Assembly: GCA_963849305.1 (NCBI GenBank)
Contig: CAWKGV010000006.1
Span: 248,001 to 312,000, forward strand
Reading direction: 5' to 3'
DNA from: CAWKGV01 sp963849305
GTDB lineage: Bacteria > Pseudomonadota > Alphaproteobacteria > Acetobacterales > Acetobacteraceae
Length of the DNA: 64,000 bases
Both the position numbers and the translations under genes were made by a program. Under the pieces are notes generated by a model. The model had not been told where the DNA came from, ran no database searches, and was given only the letters and a program-made list of their open reading frames with translations. Of the stretch, positions 63,876-64,000 are shown in pieces (position 1 is the first letter of the stretch; every line of letters starts with the position of its first letter).

Positions 63876-64000
63876 GGCGGGCTCTCCGCCGTCTCGGCCA
63901 TGTCCCGCGCCGCAAGCAACTCGGTGAGCGCCTGGTCCCAGCTCGCCAACCCCCGGCTTCGCTTGAAGCGATACAGCCGGTCGAACACGTCATGACCGAG
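63872..64000 (-). CDS. C-terminus of an unidentified protein, cut by the window edge
   Basis: The last 42 residues of a minus-strand gene read LGHDVFDRLYRFKRSRGLAS then WDQALTELLAARDMAE and TAESPP. The TGA overlaps the ATG of the 438-aa protein gene, so it belongs to the same operon. Too little is visible to name it. It lies upstream in transcription and may be a hydrogenase accessory gene. Confidence 0.55.
   Translation of the reverse strand, partial: LGHDVFDRLYRFKRSRGLASWDQALTELLAARDMAETAESPP

Overview
The window is GC-rich chromosomal DNA from an alphaproteobacterium, most likely a member of the Sphingomonadales. I infer this from gene content and order: a MoxR/DUF58/DUF4159 cluster, DUF1285 followed by a NUDIX CoA pyrophosphatase, DUF6111 and a CCA-adding enzyme, then a phosphoglycolate phosphatase-like gene divergent from glmU-glmS. 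There are no rRNA genes and only one tRNA, so the assignment rests on protein content alone.

Layout. 1-3620 is a graveyard of mobile elements: a partial IS256-type transposase, an IS630 stub, a frameshifted IS481-type element, a deleted IS110/IS1111 transposase and a broken AbrB-type antitoxin gene. 3671-22405 is mostly ordinary chromosome: an FMN-dependent hydroxy-acid oxidase, an ankyrin protein, TspO, the MoxR cluster (minus strand), the DUF1285-NUDIX-DUF6111-CCA cluster (plus strand), an ABC exporter, an HlyD/DHA2 efflux pair and an acyl-CoA dehydrogenase. 22722-29315 is a lower-GC island with Vsr endonuclease, a DNA cytosine methyltransferase, a GHKL ATPase and a fourth gene split by a complete IS66 element. 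29498-46573 returns to housekeeping and accessory metabolism: glmS, glmU, an HAD phosphatase, a luciferase-like oxidoreductase, a Rieske protein and its reductase, an MFS exporter, a GDSL hydrolase, the DUF1800/DUF1501 pair, a RuBisCO-like protein with a cupin, and two paralogous hydrolases. 46697-50011 is decayed DNA with broken VOC and GST genes and an IS4-type element. 50104-53229 is an accessory block with a repeat-containing secreted protein, a Pepco-like protein and a caspase/formylglycine-generating-enzyme fusion, ending at a tRNA-Gln. 53335-64000 holds a metallophosphatase, a PfkB-family kinase and a [NiFe]-hydrogenase maturation operon running leftward from beyond the window edge: an unknown protein, a 438-aa conserved protein, a maturation protease, a 33-aa membrane microprotein, then hypF, hypC, a SIS isomerase, hypD, hypE, hypA and hypB.

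How genes work together. The Hyp proteins build the Fe(CN)2CO centre (HypC, D, E, F) and insert nickel (HypA, B), and the protease finishes the large subunit. The hydrogenase structural genes must lie beyond position 64000 or elsewhere. The SIS isomerase inside the operon and the convergent PfkB kinase look like two steps of a heptose-phosphate route and are unusual companions. The RuBisCO-like protein and cupin resemble the pair used in the methylthioadenosine-isoprenoid shunt of Rhodospirillum rubrum.

A caution on sequence quality. At least nine frame changes in conserved genes are each explained by one extra base (ankyrin, DHA2 permease, GHKL ATPase, DUF1800, methyltransferase, repeat protein, hypF twice, hydrogenase protease). 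Several could be base-insertion errors rather than real gene loss. Such genes are listed as pseudogenes with the shift position given.

The best candidates for something new are the Vsr/Dcm/GHKL/unknown-protein operon, the caspase-FGE plus Pepco locus next to tRNA-Gln, and the hydrogenase maturation operon with its microprotein and sugar-phosphate enzymes.
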